This document shows positions 36,992 to 46,851 of a stretch of 64,000 nt of DNA, in pieces. The DNA is from Acidobacteriota bacterium (GTDB lineage Bacteria > Acidobacteriota > Blastocatellia > RBC074): assembly GCA_016196035.1 (NCBI GenBank), contig JACPYM010000023.1, forward strand, positions 37,078 to 101,077, written 5' to 3'. Numbering within the stretch: position 1 is the stretch's first letter; each line of letters starts with the position of its first letter. Below the pieces are notes generated by a model. That model was given only the letters and a program-made list of their open reading frames with translations. It had not been told where the DNA came from and ran no database searches. Both the position numbers and the translations under genes were made by a program.

Positions 36992-39900
36992 ATGCCGATT
37001 GATCCGGGAACACGCTTCGACCGTTATCGAATTCTCGCTCCACTGGGGTCGGGCGGGATGGGAGAGGTTTATTTAGCCCAAGACACCAAACTCGGGCGCA
37101 AGGTGGCACTCAAACTCCTACCTGAGAGATATACGCAAGACCCGAAGCGGCTGCGACGCTTTGAACAGGAGGCACGGGCGGCTTCGGCACTCAATCATCC
37201 CAACATCATTACCATTCATGAGATCGGCGAGGTAGGCGGCGTTCATTTCATCGCCACCGAATTCATCGAAGGCATCACCTTGCGCAAACGGCTCAGGCAG
37301 GAACGGCTGAGTATCAAAGAAGCCTTGGACGTTGCCATTCAGGTCGCCAACGCGTTAGTGGCGGCGCATTCCGCCAGCATCGTGCATCGCGACATCAAAC
37401 CCGAAAACGTCATGCTGCGGCCCGATGGGTACGTTAAGGTTCTGGATTTCGGCTTGGCCAAGTTGATCGAGCAGAGTGTGCCCGCACAAACAGAAGCCGA
37501 AACGCGCACGACGGGAGAAAATGCTGACGAGGCCACAGGCGAAACTTCGCTTAACCGGCTAACTGACGACTCGGAAATGGTTTCTACGGAAACAATTGAC
37601 CAAGCGACAGTCGCGCGGTCAACCGTCAAGCCCTTTGCAAACGAGCTTGTCTTTCCGGTGCTGGATCAGACTTCACCGACCGAGGTGGACACGGCGGGCG
37701 CCCAGTCATTGAGCGGCCATCCAACGCAGGCGGACGCCCCGCTCGGCCAGACGGTTCCCGGCTTGGTGATGGGGACGCTGCATTACATGTCGCCGGAACA
37801 GGTGCGCGGATTACGGATAGATACCCGCACGGACATTTTCAGTCTGGGTGTCATGATTTATGAAATGTTGGCGGGGCAGATGCCGTTTGAGGGCCGCGTG
37901 CGCAAAGACATCATGGCCGCCATCCTGTCTGACGAACCATTGCCCATCACGCGGCTGCGGCCTGAAACGCCTGATTTGTTGGAATGGATCACGGCCAAGG
38001 CGTTGATCAAAGAGCGCGAAGAGCGCTATCAGACGGCACGCGAGATGCTGAATGACTTGAAACGTTTGACGCAACGTTTAGATGTCGAAACAGAGTTGGC
38101 ACGCAACCGCCGCGGGTTGGAAGACAGCGGCGGGGCGGAAGCCGAGTCAGCGCGCGACAGTGGTAGTCAACGGCTAACCAGAGATTCAGCCGGTAATCCA
38201 ATTCCTCAAGACGCCGCGCAAAACCAGGTGCTATCAACCCAACATTTCAAAATGACCGAGCCCTCAGGCCCGAATTTCTACCCCGTCACTGATACGGCCA
38301 GCGTCAGGCGCCAACGCACGTTGCAGAACTTCCTCATCGCGATTCCATTGCTGCTGCTGAGTGGCTACCTCATCTACAATTTCGTTATCAGCCGCAAGAC
38401 TCCGCCACTGCCCTTCTCGCAGATGAAAGTGACGCGCTTTACTTCCAGCGGCAAGGCGTTGCGCGCGGCGCTTTCGCCGGATGGGAAATACGTGGTCTAT
38501 GCGGCGGGCGACACACGGCAACAACGCCTCTTGGTGCAACAAGTCACGACCGCCGGTTTAGCCGAGGCCGTGCCCGCCACCGAAGCGATCTATCGCGGGT
38601 TGACCTTTGCGCCGGATAGCAACTCCATTTTTTATGTTGTGCAAGAAGGCAACAATCCGACCCAGACGTTGTATCAAGTGCCCGTCTTGGGCGGCGCGCC
38701 GCGCAAGGTACTCACGGAAATTGACAGCGCCGTCAGTTTTGCGCCCGATGGCAAACGCCTGGCCTTCGTGCGGCGGTCGTTGGGCGCTAAAGAAGACTTG
38801 TTAATCATTGCCGATCCAAGCGGGAATGAATTGCAGCGACTAGCCGTGCGCAAGGGCGCGGAATTTTTCCAGACGACTGGTCTCGCCTGGTCGCCCAACG
38901 GCAAGACAATCGTCTGTCCGGCAGGCACAAATGAAGGTGGCCGTCATTTGTTCTATGTCGCGGTAGACGCGGTGACAGGGCAGATGCGCAAGCTGGCCGA
39001 AACCCGCTGGTCGAATGCCGGCCAACCGGCTTGGCTGCCTTCGGGTCAGGGCTTGATCGTCAGCGGCATCGAGTCCGGCACGACGCAGGCCCAGATTTGG
39101 CAAATCACCTTTCCGCAAGGCCGCGTGCAGCGATTGACCAATGGCTTGAATGACTACCGGGATTTGAGCATCGCGGCGGATGCGCACACGCTGATTGCCG
39201 TGCAAACCGAAGCGCAGGTCAACATCTGGATTACGCCGCAAGGCGCGCCGGGGCAGCCGAAACAAATTACGTCCGGCATCGGCCAATACAACGGCGTGCG
39301 TGGGCTGGGCTGGACGCCGGATGGCCGCCTCACCTATGTCTCGCGGCAAAGCGGCAGCCAGGATGTCTGGATCATGAATGGCGACGGTACACAGCCGCGC
39401 CAATTGACGACGCCGGAAACACGCGCCGATGTTTATCCCGTTGTCACGCCGGATGGGCAAACCATCGTCTTTGTTTCGACGCGCACGGGCAGTTCCAACT
39501 TGTACAGCATGGCCTTGGATGGCACGAATCAAAAACAACTGACCAACGGAACGAGCGATGAATTCCCTGTCATCACCGGCGATGGCCGCGCGGTGATATA
39601 CACCATGACCGGCTCGACGCTGTATACCCTGTGGCGCGTGCCCATCAAGGGTGGACAGCCCGTGCAATTGACCGATCATTTATCGCAATGGCCGGCGGCC
39701 TCGCCTGACGGCAAGTGGATCGCGTGTTGGTATCGGCAGGAAACCAAACAACCCTGGCGTTTGGCGCTGCTCCCGGCCACAGGCGGCGCGCCGATGAAAA
39801 CCCTGGCCTTGCCCGCCTCTGCCGACAGCGCGTTGCCGGTGCGTTGGTTGCCGATGCACGGCCCTGATGACGCGGGGGCCATCTGTTTTGTGGACACACG

Positions 39901-40078
39901 CAATGGCGTTTCCAATCTCTGGGCCTATCACATCGCGGATGGCACGGTGAGACAATTGACGGACTTCAACAGCGATCTCATCTTCTGGTTCGACATTGCC
40001 CCGGATGGAAAACAGATTGCCACCTCGCGCGGAACGCTGATCAACGACGTCCTCATGTTTTCGTTACCCAAAGAATGA
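36992..40078 (+). CDS. Ser/Thr protein kinase with TolB-like beta-propeller (PD40)
   Basis: This 1028-aa kinase begins with a PknB-type domain: [34 protein letters not shown] (from residue 132), DFG at 152-154 and [13 protein letters not shown] from 261. The segment between DFG and [10 protein letters not shown] is about 105 residues, much longer than usual. It is rich in Thr, Glu and Asp, with many possible phosphosites. A single transmembrane helix (residues about 446-466, [18 protein letters not shown]) leads to an extracytoplasmic propeller with repeated [12 protein letters not shown] and [24 protein letters not shown] blades. The architecture is very common in Acidobacteriota. Ligand and substrates are unknown. 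Confidence 0.9.
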   Translation: MPIDPGTRFDRYRILAPLGSGGMGEVYLAQDTKLGRKVALKLLPERYTQDPKRLRRFEQEARAASALNHPNIITIHEIGEVGGVHFIATEFIEGITLRKRLRQERLSIKEALDVAIQVANALVAAHSASIVHRDIKPENVMLRPDGYVKVLDFGLAKLIEQSVPAQTEAETRTTGENADEATGETSLNRLTDDSEMVSTETIDQATVARSTVKPFANELVFPVLDQTSPTEVDTAGAQSLSGHPTQADAPLGQTVPGLVMGTLHYMSPEQVRGLRIDTRTDIFSLGVMIYEMLAGQMPFEGRVRKDIMAAILSDEPLPITRLRPETPDLLEWITAKALIKEREERYQTAREMLNDLKRLTQRLDVETELARNRRGLEDSGGAEAESARDSGSQRLTRDSAGNPIPQDAAQNQVLSTQHFKMTEPSGPNFYPVTDTASVRRQRTLQNFLIAIPLLLLSGYLIYNFVISRKTPPLPFSQMKVTRFTSSGKALRAALSPDGKYVVYAAGDTRQQRLLVQQVTTAGLAEAVPATEAIYRGLTFAPDSNSIFYVVQEGNNPTQTLYQVPVLGGAPRKVLTEIDSAVSFAPDGKRLAFVRRSLGAKEDLLIIADPSGNELQRLAVRKGAEFFQTTGLAWSPNGKTIVCPAGTNEGGRHLFYVAVDAVTGQMRKLAETRWSNAGQPAWLPSGQGLIVSGIESGTTQAQIWQITFPQGRVQRLTNGLNDYRDLSIAADAHTLIAVQTEAQVNIWITPQGAPGQPKQITSGIGQYNGVRGLGWTPDGRLTYVSRQSGSQDVWIMNGDGTQPRQLTTPETRADVYPVVTPDGQTIVFVSTRTGSSNLYSMALDGTNQKQLTNGTSDEFPVITGDGRAVIYTMTGSTLYTLWRVPIKGGQPVQLTDHLSQWPAASPDGKWIACWYRQETKQPWRLALLPATGGAPMKTLALPASADSALPVRWLPMHGPDDAGAICFVDTRNGVSNLWAYHIADGTVRQLTDFNSDLIFWFDIAPDGKQIATSRGTLINDVLMFSLPKE

Positions 40079-40598
40079 CCCCTTAACGGCAAACATTAAA
40101 TCCCGTTAGGTGCGGTTTCGACCATTGGCCTTCCTCAAACTTGCGGCTATACTCTGCGGCACTTACAAACCTCTTTTTAGCAAACACAATCAAGACCGCC
40201 GCTTTTGCGGATGTACCACGGGTTGTCTGAAGTTGTGCGGGAGCAACATTCAGACAAACAGCTTGGCGTTTGGTGCGTGTGTGTGGACTGTCCACGGCAA
40301 GCGTGCGGGTTTCAGAGACTATAACCGACCAGTGTTTTAGGGCTTCAAATCGGTTGCCAGTTGCTGAAACTGAGGTGTTGAGGTGTGCCCTGTCCAGGCG
40401 CGCGCCAACGGCGGTGAATTCCGCCTTGAGCGCGGCTGGCTTGGCGTCATTCCCCACGTTTACGCTGAATCAACTTTTTGGGTTTTGTGCTGCTGAGCCT
40501 GCGATCCAGGTTTTGTCAGCAATGGGGTGTTGTGCGCCTATCCTCCGCTCAAACAAGCGCCGCAGCTTTCCCATCGTCACCAACTTGAAGGAGAAATC
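40079..40598. other. Long intergenic region without a supported gene
   Basis: This stretch is about 520 bases long. Short open frames are present, but none has an RBS, a recognisable domain or codon structure. The last bases carry GAAGGAG, the RBS of the next gene. Confidence 0.5.
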
Positions 40599-41732
40599 AT
40601 GTTCGAACTTCGTTGCCTCCCCCTTACTGTTACTACTTTGTCCCTGCGCGGCGTCAGAGCCGCAGCTCTATGGCCCAGATTACTTTGGCTGTTGCTGATG
40701 ACTTTGCTCTTGTGCCTGCCGGCGTTAGCCCAAACTGAAGACCCCTGGAACCGGCTCTATGTCACCAATTTTTTATCCAATAACGTTTCGGTGGTAGACC
40801 TGACGGCGGGCAAAGTGATGGCGACGATCCCCGTCGGAAAAAATCCAACCGGGATGGCTGTTTCACCCGACAAAGAAGAGGTTTACGTAGCCAATATGTG
40901 GTCAGGCACGGTCTCGGTCATCTCGACCGCCCAGAATGCCGTTACGCATACAATTCCGATTCCGACCTTCAATGAGCCGGCAGTACCTTTTGGACTGGCG
41001 ATGATGCCGGATGGCAGCAAGGTATATGTCACCAATCTCAACGATGGCACAGTCCGGGTCATTGATACGCAAACCAAAAAAGTTGTTGATACCATCACGG
41101 CGGCTTACGACTGGGCAATGCGTTACATCGCGATTTCGCCGGATGGCGAGTACGCTTGGGCCATCGGCACCGGCGACGGCAAAATTTCAATAATTCGTAC
41201 TTCGGACAACACCGTGGTCACCAAAATCCTGGGCCTGCCGAGCGCCCGGCATCTGGCGTTCACGCCGGACGGGACGCGCGCCTATGTAACAGGCGAGAAA
41301 TTCAGCCGGGTTTATGTGATTGATGCGGTCAAATTTGTGCTGCTTTCGGTGATTCAATTTCCGGCAGGGGTCGGCACCATCACCACGGACATTTGCCGGG
41401 ATGGCAAATTTGCAATGGTCTCGAACTTCTTTGGCAAGCCGACGCTGATAGACATTGACCCCCAATCGAGCCGCTATCATCAGATCATCGGTGAAGTCCC
41501 GCCCAAGAGTTCTTATGAATACTGTATTGTTATTGCTCCGGACGGAAAGTTTGCCTATCTGAGCAATCAGGCAGATCGCGGCGCGACACCCAATTCAATC
41601 AACATCATTGATCTAGATGCGGATTCGCCCACGCGGAACACCATCATCAATAGCATCCCGGTTGGCACACAACCCTGGGGCATTGCGGTAGTCAGGCAAT
41701 TGCCCAGCTTTGAAAGCAACGCCCAAAATTGA
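40599..41732 (+). CDS. YVTN-family beta-propeller protein, exported
   Basis: This 377-aa secreted protein has a signal peptide after a basic start (LLWLLLMTLLLCLPALAQ), followed by a seven-bladed YVTN/NHL-like propeller. Repeated units show RLYVTNFLSNNVSVVDLTAG, EEVYVANMWSGTVSVIST and KVYVTNLNDGTVRVIDTQT. These propellers occur in surface or binding proteins; the partner is unknown. The ATG at 40599 has GAAGGAG 5 nt upstream and starts the signal peptide. Confidence 0.83.
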   Translation: MFELRCLPLTVTTLSLRGVRAAALWPRLLWLLLMTLLLCLPALAQTEDPWNRLYVTNFLSNNVSVVDLTAGKVMATIPVGKNPTGMAVSPDKEEVYVANMWSGTVSVISTAQNAVTHTIPIPTFNEPAVPFGLAMMPDGSKVYVTNLNDGTVRVIDTQTKKVVDTITAAYDWAMRYIAISPDGEYAWAIGTGDGKISIIRTSDNTVVTKILGLPSARHLAFTPDGTRAYVTGEKFSRVYVIDAVKFVLLSVIQFPAGVGTITTDICRDGKFAMVSNFFGKPTLIDIDPQSSRYHQIIGEVPPKSSYEYCIVIAPDGKFAYLSNQADRGATPNSINIIDLDADSPTRNTIINSIPVGTQPWGIAVVRQLPSFESNAQN

Positions 41733-41838
41733 GCCGTTCTTGGGAAAAGGAAAAGTTGCGGCGCATTGCAAAGCGCAAGCTGAGCCGCCAGGATTTTAGA
41801 GCGGGTTGCAATTGCGTGTACGGTAGAGCGCGCAGCGC

Positions 41839-41936
41839 CGAGGCGGTACCGCGCGCGTGAGCAAGCGGCGCGTCAAGCTTACGCCCTTGCCCGAATCGCC
41901 CAGGTGCCGCTTGCTCACGCGCGCGGTACCGCCTCG
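41839..41936. repeat. Inverted repeat, 31-bp arms
   Basis: The arms 41839-41869 and 41906-41936 (CGAGGCGGTACCGCGCGCGT and onward) are perfect inverted copies around 36 nt. It lies in the 373-bp gap between convergent genes; no gene is seen there. Confidence 0.8.
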
Positions 41937-42020
41937 CGGCGCGGCTTTTCCCGTCAACTGAAGTGAAAGTCGGCGCTAGGATTGGTGGCGGGCATGTGGC
42001 CGACGGCGGAGTTGAAAACG

Positions 42021-42066
42021 AATGGCGCTGAAGCAGTCCCGGCAGTGGTACTGCTTCAGTGCCATT
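42021..42066. terminator. Hairpin between convergent genes
   Basis: A 17-bp stem with one mismatch (AATGGCGCTGAAGCAGT against its complement) has a 12-nt loop. It lies 40 bases after the end of the small minus-strand gene and could end transcription from either side. Confidence 0.5.
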
Positions 42067-42105
42067 CTTCAAAACCAGTTGGCTGGAGTTGTAGCGGTAA
42101 AGCCT

Positions 42106-42333
42106 TCAGCCAAGCTTGCGAATCGGCCCGCTGTAGGCGTACTTCACGGTGACTCCATCCAATTGCTCAGGCAGTGCTGCGCGCAACTTTGGATCTTTCG
42201 TATCCAAATAAACCGTGAGCTCGGCTTCACCCGAATCTTTGATGTCAATGTCCAGGCCGACCACACCGGGTTGCCGCAAGAGTTCAGCCGCATACTTGCG
42301 CTTCAACGCGCGTACTTCATTGAGCGTTGCCAT
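42106..42333 (-). CDS. Free-standing companion domain of the Nal1-like protease
   Basis: This 75-aa protein reads GVVGLDIDIKDSGEAELTVY, then LPEQLDGVTVKYAYSG. The pattern closely parallels the N-terminal domain of the protease immediately upstream (NNIVGVGVDEKLVDGVPTGV, then LPASIDGMPTDVEEVG). It looks like a separate copy of that small alpha/beta domain. The ATG at 42333 has AAGGAG 6 nt upstream; an ATG at 42336 is also possible, and an upstream TTG is not supported. It is 38 bases after the protease stop, so the two are probably one operon. A regulatory or inhibitory role is inference. Confidence 0.65.
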   Translation of the reverse strand: MATLNEVRALKRKYAAELLRQPGVVGLDIDIKDSGEAELTVYLDTKDPKLRAALPEQLDGVTVKYAYSGPIRKLG

Positions 42334-42371
42334 CATCGTCTCCTTCAAAGCCGGAGGCCGCCGCCAGCGTT

Positions 42372-43484
42372 TCAGGCCAAGCGCACTTTCAATTGCGTCA
42401 ACACATCCGTGATGTGATTTGCAAAAGTGAAGGCGCCATTGGTCGAACCGGCGAACAGCAGGCCCACGACTTTATTGGTGTCGCGCTCCAGAATGCTTGA
42501 TCCCGAATCGCCCGAATCACTAAACCGTTTGCCATTCAACCCACGAATCGCGATTTGATCCGTGAATGTCACGTCGCCGACTTCATAGGGCACGGTGAGA
42601 TCGAATAAAACGCTGCTGACGCGGCCCGCGCGATATGAAGTGGTACGCCCGAATTTATGCACGATCATATCCTTCGCCGCCGTCTTGGTGCCAGTCGGTG
42701 CGCCAATGAAAAGAATCTCGCGCTTCACCTGGGCAGCCAGCACCACTTTGGCGATGGCGCAATCCACCAGGTTATCCGTGCGATCCGCGCGCAAGTCCAC
42801 CCATCGCGTTAGCTCCGCCAGCTTATCGGTTGAAATTTTGCCGCCATCCAACAACCCCGGTTGAAAGATAGGCGCACCCGGGCTGAGCGCCTGCCGTATG
42901 GTCGTGCCATCGGGTTCCACGCCGCTTTCAAAGGCCAGCACATGATTGTTGCTGAGGATGTACAGGTTCCCTGCCGTATCCTTCACCAGCGCACCAAAGG
43001 TGCCGGCCATGACAAAGGCATCAGACGGTTCGCGAAATCCCACCGATGAACCGGGCTGAGCGGGTCGCGCTCGTTTCTTTGGGTCGGGCATGGCGGCTGC
43101 CGCCGGAGCCGCTGCTTTCTTGGCCGCCTTTTTCGCCGCCAGCGGCACGATCATGCCGACCTCCTCGACATCGGTCGGCATCCCGTCAATGCTGGCGGGC
43201 AGCTTTTCTTGTTTGGATAAAGCGGATTCGCGCAGCTTCGTGCGCACCAAAAACTTGATCGCCATCACCCCCGTGGGCACGCCATCCACGAGCTTTTCGT
43301 CAACCCCGACGCCCACAATGTTATTGGCCGTCGCCGCCGCGGCCACGGCTCTGAAGGTGATCGCCCGCCCTCGCACATTGGTCTGGCGGCTCAGATATTT
43401 GGAGGACATGGCGGACTTGGCTTGCGTCAAATCGGCCATTTCAGTTGCTGATAAGGTGGAAAAAAGTTTGGTTGCTGAACTCAT
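42372..43484 (-). CDS. Trypsin-fold serine protease, Nal1-like
   Basis: This 370-aa protein has a small N-terminal alpha/beta domain (residues about 50-110). An Ala/Lys-rich linker (AAKKAAKKAAAPAAAAMP) precedes a chymotrypsin-like domain. A candidate catalytic triad is visible: His181 in LSNNHVLA, Asp241 in NLVDCAIA and Ser327 in DSGDSGSSIL. The plant NAL1 group and many bacterial homologues have this order. No signal peptide is seen, so it is probably cytoplasmic or exported by another route. The start ATG at 43484 has AAAGGAG 8 nt upstream. Substrate is unknown. Confidence 0.75.
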   Translation of the reverse strand: MSSATKLFSTLSATEMADLTQAKSAMSSKYLSRQTNVRGRAITFRAVAAAATANNIVGVGVDEKLVDGVPTGVMAIKFLVRTKLRESALSKQEKLPASIDGMPTDVEEVGMIVPLAAKKAAKKAAAPAAAAMPDPKKRARPAQPGSSVGFREPSDAFVMAGTFGALVKDTAGNLYILSNNHVLAFESGVEPDGTTIRQALSPGAPIFQPGLLDGGKISTDKLAELTRWVDLRADRTDNLVDCAIAKVVLAAQVKREILFIGAPTGTKTAAKDMIVHKFGRTTSYRAGRVSSVLFDLTVPYEVGDVTFTDQIAIRGLNGKRFSDSGDSGSSILERDTNKVVGLLFAGSTNGAFTFANHITDVLTQLKVRLA

Positions 43485-43573
43485 CTGAGATGCTCCTTTC
43501 AAGGCTTGAACGTTGGTTGTTTACGTGAAGGCTGTCACTGCGATTCAGTTCGGCGCCTTCCGCAATTTGTTAC

Positions 43574-44632
43574 TTATAGCATCACTTCCAGAATACGCGT
43601 CAGACGATGTGCATAGGTATGATGCTTGAGCGCTTGCTCTCTGCCCGCGCGTGCAATGCGGTCACCATCACTGCCCAGCAGTCGCGCGGCCCAGCGCAAA
43701 CACTCTGAAGCAGTACCGACTTGAACTAAATGCTCGCCTTGGATAAGTCCCAACCTTTCGTATGCATCTGAACGTGAGCAAAGGAAGGGCTTCCCACAAG
43801 CAAGCGCTTCAAAAGTCCGCATACTGGTCATGACCGTTTTGGCGATGCCATCCAGGCCCCTCCGTTGGTTATTCAACCCAAGCACTACCTGGCCATGCCG
43901 ATACTGTTCCGCTGTCGTTAGATAATGCGTATGTGCTCGCCAGTGGCGTCGGTACGGGTCAGGCCACATAAAATTCTCATAGCAATAGAGGGTTAAGGTA
44001 TGCCCGATGTCTAACAATGGCTTCACTACCGTTTCTACGGCCCAGCGGCGCGCTTGATTGGAATACCAGTTGGCGCTGATTACAAATTCCGTGGCGTCCT
44101 CCGCAATGGGAAGAGGATGATGTATCTCAGGGCTGCAGGCGAGCGGGAGCCAAAATATACGGTCGTGACCTAATCGTTCCCGGTATAGAGGTAAACATTC
44201 TTCGTCGGTGGTAAAGACATAGTCAGCTAAGCGCGCTTGCGTGATGAATGCCTCAAACCAGTTGGGGTCTTCAATCGTCCACCAAGCGATAGGCTTTTCA
44301 AAATGACGGGCTTCGGCCAGTTTAACCACCGCGTCCGCCGCAACGCTGTTGAATGCCAAAATAATATCCGCCTCTTCTGGATGCCCGACAAAATGCGCGC
44401 AAGGTGTCAGGAAAGGCCCCAGGAACTCACCGCCGAGAGGATAGATGCGGGCACTGGCGAACTGGGTGTCGAATTCGGCTTCAACTTGTGCGGATGGCAA
44501 TTCGGTCATCATTGTGTCGAGAGCGCGCTTGAGTAATGGCTGTGGGCGACAAACAACGCCACCAGTCAAAGGCACGAATACCTTCGCACGGTTGAGAGCG
44601 GCCCGTCGTTGATTATCGGCACGAGTGACCAC
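43574..44632 (-). CDS. CgeB-like glycosyltransferase (GT1/GT4 fold)
   Basis: This protein of about 352 aa has features of the CgeB/DUF3880 group. The N-terminal half contains EEADIILAFNSVAADAV, PIAWWTIEDPNWF and ADYVFTTDEECLPLY. The C-terminal nucleotide-sugar domain has TSMRTFEALACGKPFLCSRS and ends with a Glyco_trans_1_2-like tail. The GTG at 44632 overlaps the upstream gene by 67 bases and has no clear RBS, so the true start may be internal. The sugar and acceptor are unknown. It follows another sugar-transfer gene on the same strand. Confidence 0.75.
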   Translation of the reverse strand: MVTRADNQRRAALNRAKVFVPLTGGVVCRPQPLLKRALDTMMTELPSAQVEAEFDTQFASARIYPLGGEFLGPFLTPCAHFVGHPEEADIILAFNSVAADAVVKLAEARHFEKPIAWWTIEDPNWFEAFITQARLADYVFTTDEECLPLYRERLGHDRIFWLPLACSPEIHHPLPIAEDATEFVISANWYSNQARRWAVETVVKPLLDIGHTLTLYCYENFMWPDPYRRHWRAHTHYLTTAEQYRHGQVVLGLNNQRRGLDGIAKTVMTSMRTFEALACGKPFLCSRSDAYERLGLIQGEHLVQVGTASECLRWAARLLGSDGDRIARAGREQALKHHTYAHRLTRILEVML

Positions 44633-46830
44633 TTATCGAGCAGATGTTGCCGGCGCTTGGCGAAGAGACCCGCGGCGTCAATGCCTTGAGCACGCATGTT
44701 GCGGATAGAAGAACGCGCATCCCGATGTAGGTACGTCATCCCATGAAAGCATTGGATTTGGTATCCCTTCAGCTCCATTTGAAAAGCCAGGTCGTTATCT
44801 TCAAATCCCCAACCCGCGCCGTTGAACGGCCCGCTCTCATCAAATCTGATGCCGTCAGCGAAGACCTCGCGGCGGAACATGCCATACTGCGTCCAGGCAA
44901 CGATGTTACTTGTCTCGATCTTCATCCCGCTGACGCTGAAAAGTGTTGTCGCCGCGCGCGACCGTTGCGGAGACTGCCAGAATGAATTCGCCCCGATACA
45001 GCCTAACCATCGTTCGCTATTTTCCAGGTGGCGCATCATGGCGAAACTCGAGCACGGGACGATTTCAATGTCCCCATCAAGAAACAATAAATAATCCGCG
45101 CCCGCTTCGAGAAAGTAATCAATGATCTGATTTCTGGCGATTGAGTTCCCCAGGTTTTCGGTATTGAGAATCAGCCTGTATGGTACATCAATCTCCGGCT
45201 CGAGCGCGCGCAAGGCCGCCGCCATTCCGTCAGTCGAACCGTTATCGCAAAGGCAGAGAAAAGGCTGCTGGCCGAGCCGCCGCAGCATCCGCGCCTCCTC
45301 CAAATGAGCGCGCACTGAATCTATGCTGACATCACGTGTGTTCCACACGAGCAGGGCCAACATGACTTTCTTGCCTAAGGGCAGTTCAATCTGTGCTGCT
45401 GCCTTTTGATAGATACCGGCGATGCAGGCGTGGGGATAGGGCGGCAGGTTGAGGAATAGAGTTGAGTCCTCTTCGCGCGGCTCTGCTACTTCTTCAACCA
45501 AGGGCAGCAAACCGTTAGCTCGACACGCTGACTCAAGCGCTGCCGGGGTAACTTTATTCCAGCCGTTAAAAACTTCGCTGCGATCTGGCCGCATCACACC
45601 CAGCTTAAGCATGGCTGGCTCTTCCCAAAGAGAATCAAAGTAGTAATCGGAGGTCACAATCAGCAACCCGCCCGGTTTCAGCTTGCGTGCCATTTCCGCC
45701 AGCAGCGTTTCCCGTTGCACAGCCAACAAATGTTCCAGCGTGTTGATGCAGAAGACGCGCTCGAAAGCTTCGTCGGGAACGTCCACAGGCAACTGAAAAC
45801 GCCCTTGTTGAATGGGGCTCCAATGCTGGTAGCGCACGTCAGGATACAGCCGGGCCAACTGCTCACCGAACCCGGCTGGATTGATGGTACAGTCCAATAC
45901 TGACATTGTGTTTCCCAACCGCGCTTGGAATAAGGCAAAGGGCAATTCCCATTGCCGCATACGCGGCAATGCCTTTCCAGCATTAAAGGCTTTGTATTCG
46001 GGCAAGCTTAGGTCGGTTTGTTTGGCAATCATCATGACGCTATTTCCCTCCGCTGAAACCATTGACGAGACCGCTGCCGAGGTGCCGCCCGCTTTCGTCA
46101 GGTCAAGCTGTAGTGCTGGAGACTGCGTTATCAAAGCCTGAGATGGTTGATAACAGTCCCATTCCGCGCCCATCACCTGGCGAATCTCGGCGAGTGCACA
46201 AGGATGATAGCGGGCGTCTTGCGTGCGTTTCGGACTGGTATTTTGGTCGTGAATCAGCGCCACAAAGAACGACGCATCCGGCAGCGCCAAAATCTTCTTG
46301 CCACGGGCCGCGCAAGCCCAAACGAAGCGCGTGTCTTCGCCCGTGTTGATCTCGGGAAAGGGCTGTGCCTGCCAGACCGCTTTGCGGTAACAGAGCGTCC
46401 CGCCCGCCACCCACGCCCGCAGCCCCGCCGGATAAACATACTTCCAAGCCCGCGGCGCTACCGGATCGAAAAAGAACAACTCGCGCAACCCGCACACCTC
46501 GGCCTCGTGCGCCAGCAACTGCTCGACTTGATAACCGATGCGCCAATCGGCCATCCAATCATCATCATCCCAATGCAAAATGATCTCGCCGCGCGCTTGT
46601 TGGCAGGCGAGATTGCGTTTCGCGCCCAGGCTGTGGCGTTCGGGCAAGCGGAGATAACGGATGCGGTCATCGGCTGGAAGGAGGTCGGCCACGGCGTCTG
46701 TACCATCGTCCACGATCAGCAATTCTTTGGCAGGATAGTCTTGCCGCAGAAATTGGTGAATGGCGCGGGGGAGAAAGGCGCGACGGTTATGCGTGGGTAA
46801 AATGCAAGAGACGAAGAGCTGTGGATTCAT
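44566..46830 (-). CDS. Three-domain GT2-methyltransferase-GT2 protein
   Basis: This 754-aa protein appears to fuse three enzymes. Residues about 5-230 are a family-2 glycosyltransferase (CILPTHNRRAFLPRAIHQF with DDDDW). Residues about 300-465 are a class-I SAM methyltransferase (FERVFCINTLEHLLAVQ then LKPGGLLIVTSDYY). Residues about 500-735 are a second GT2 (CDNGSTDGMAAALRALEP, DYLLFLDGDIEI, GWGFEDNDLAFQMELKGYQI). It probably builds and methylates a surface glycan. The ATG at 46830 is preferred; an in-frame TTG at 46851 lies against the immunity-gene stop. Confidence 0.8.
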   Translation of the reverse strand: MNPQLFVSCILPTHNRRAFLPRAIHQFLRQDYPAKELLIVDDGTDAVADLLPADDRIRYLRLPERHSLGAKRNLACQQARGEIILHWDDDDWMADWRIGYQVEQLLAHEAEVCGLRELFFFDPVAPRAWKYVYPAGLRAWVAGGTLCYRKAVWQAQPFPEINTGEDTRFVWACAARGKKILALPDASFFVALIHDQNTSPKRTQDARYHPCALAEIRQVMGAEWDCYQPSQALITQSPALQLDLTKAGGTSAAVSSMVSAEGNSVMMIAKQTDLSLPEYKAFNAGKALPRMRQWELPFALFQARLGNTMSVLDCTINPAGFGEQLARLYPDVRYQHWSPIQQGRFQLPVDVPDEAFERVFCINTLEHLLAVQRETLLAEMARKLKPGGLLIVTSDYYFDSLWEEPAMLKLGVMRPDRSEVFNGWNKVTPAALESACRANGLLPLVEEVAEPREEDSTLFLNLPPYPHACIAGIYQKAAAQIELPLGKKVMLALLVWNTRDVSIDSVRAHLEEARMLRRLGQQPFLCLCDNGSTDGMAAALRALEPEIDVPYRLILNTENLGNSIARNQIIDYFLEAGADYLLFLDGDIEIVPCSSFAMMRHLENSERWLGCIGANSFWQSPQRSRAATTLFSVSGMKIETSNIVAWTQYGMFRREVFADGIRFDESGPFNGAGWGFEDNDLAFQMELKGYQIQCFHGMTYLHRDARSSIRNMRAQGIDAAGLFAKRRQHLLDKWSLVPIINDGPLSTVRRYSCL

Positions 46831-46851
46831 CGGGTGCTCGCGCGAGTTCAA

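Noticed and set aside
40079..40598. A small gene in the gap after the kinase
   Set aside because: The available short frames lack an RBS and domain support.
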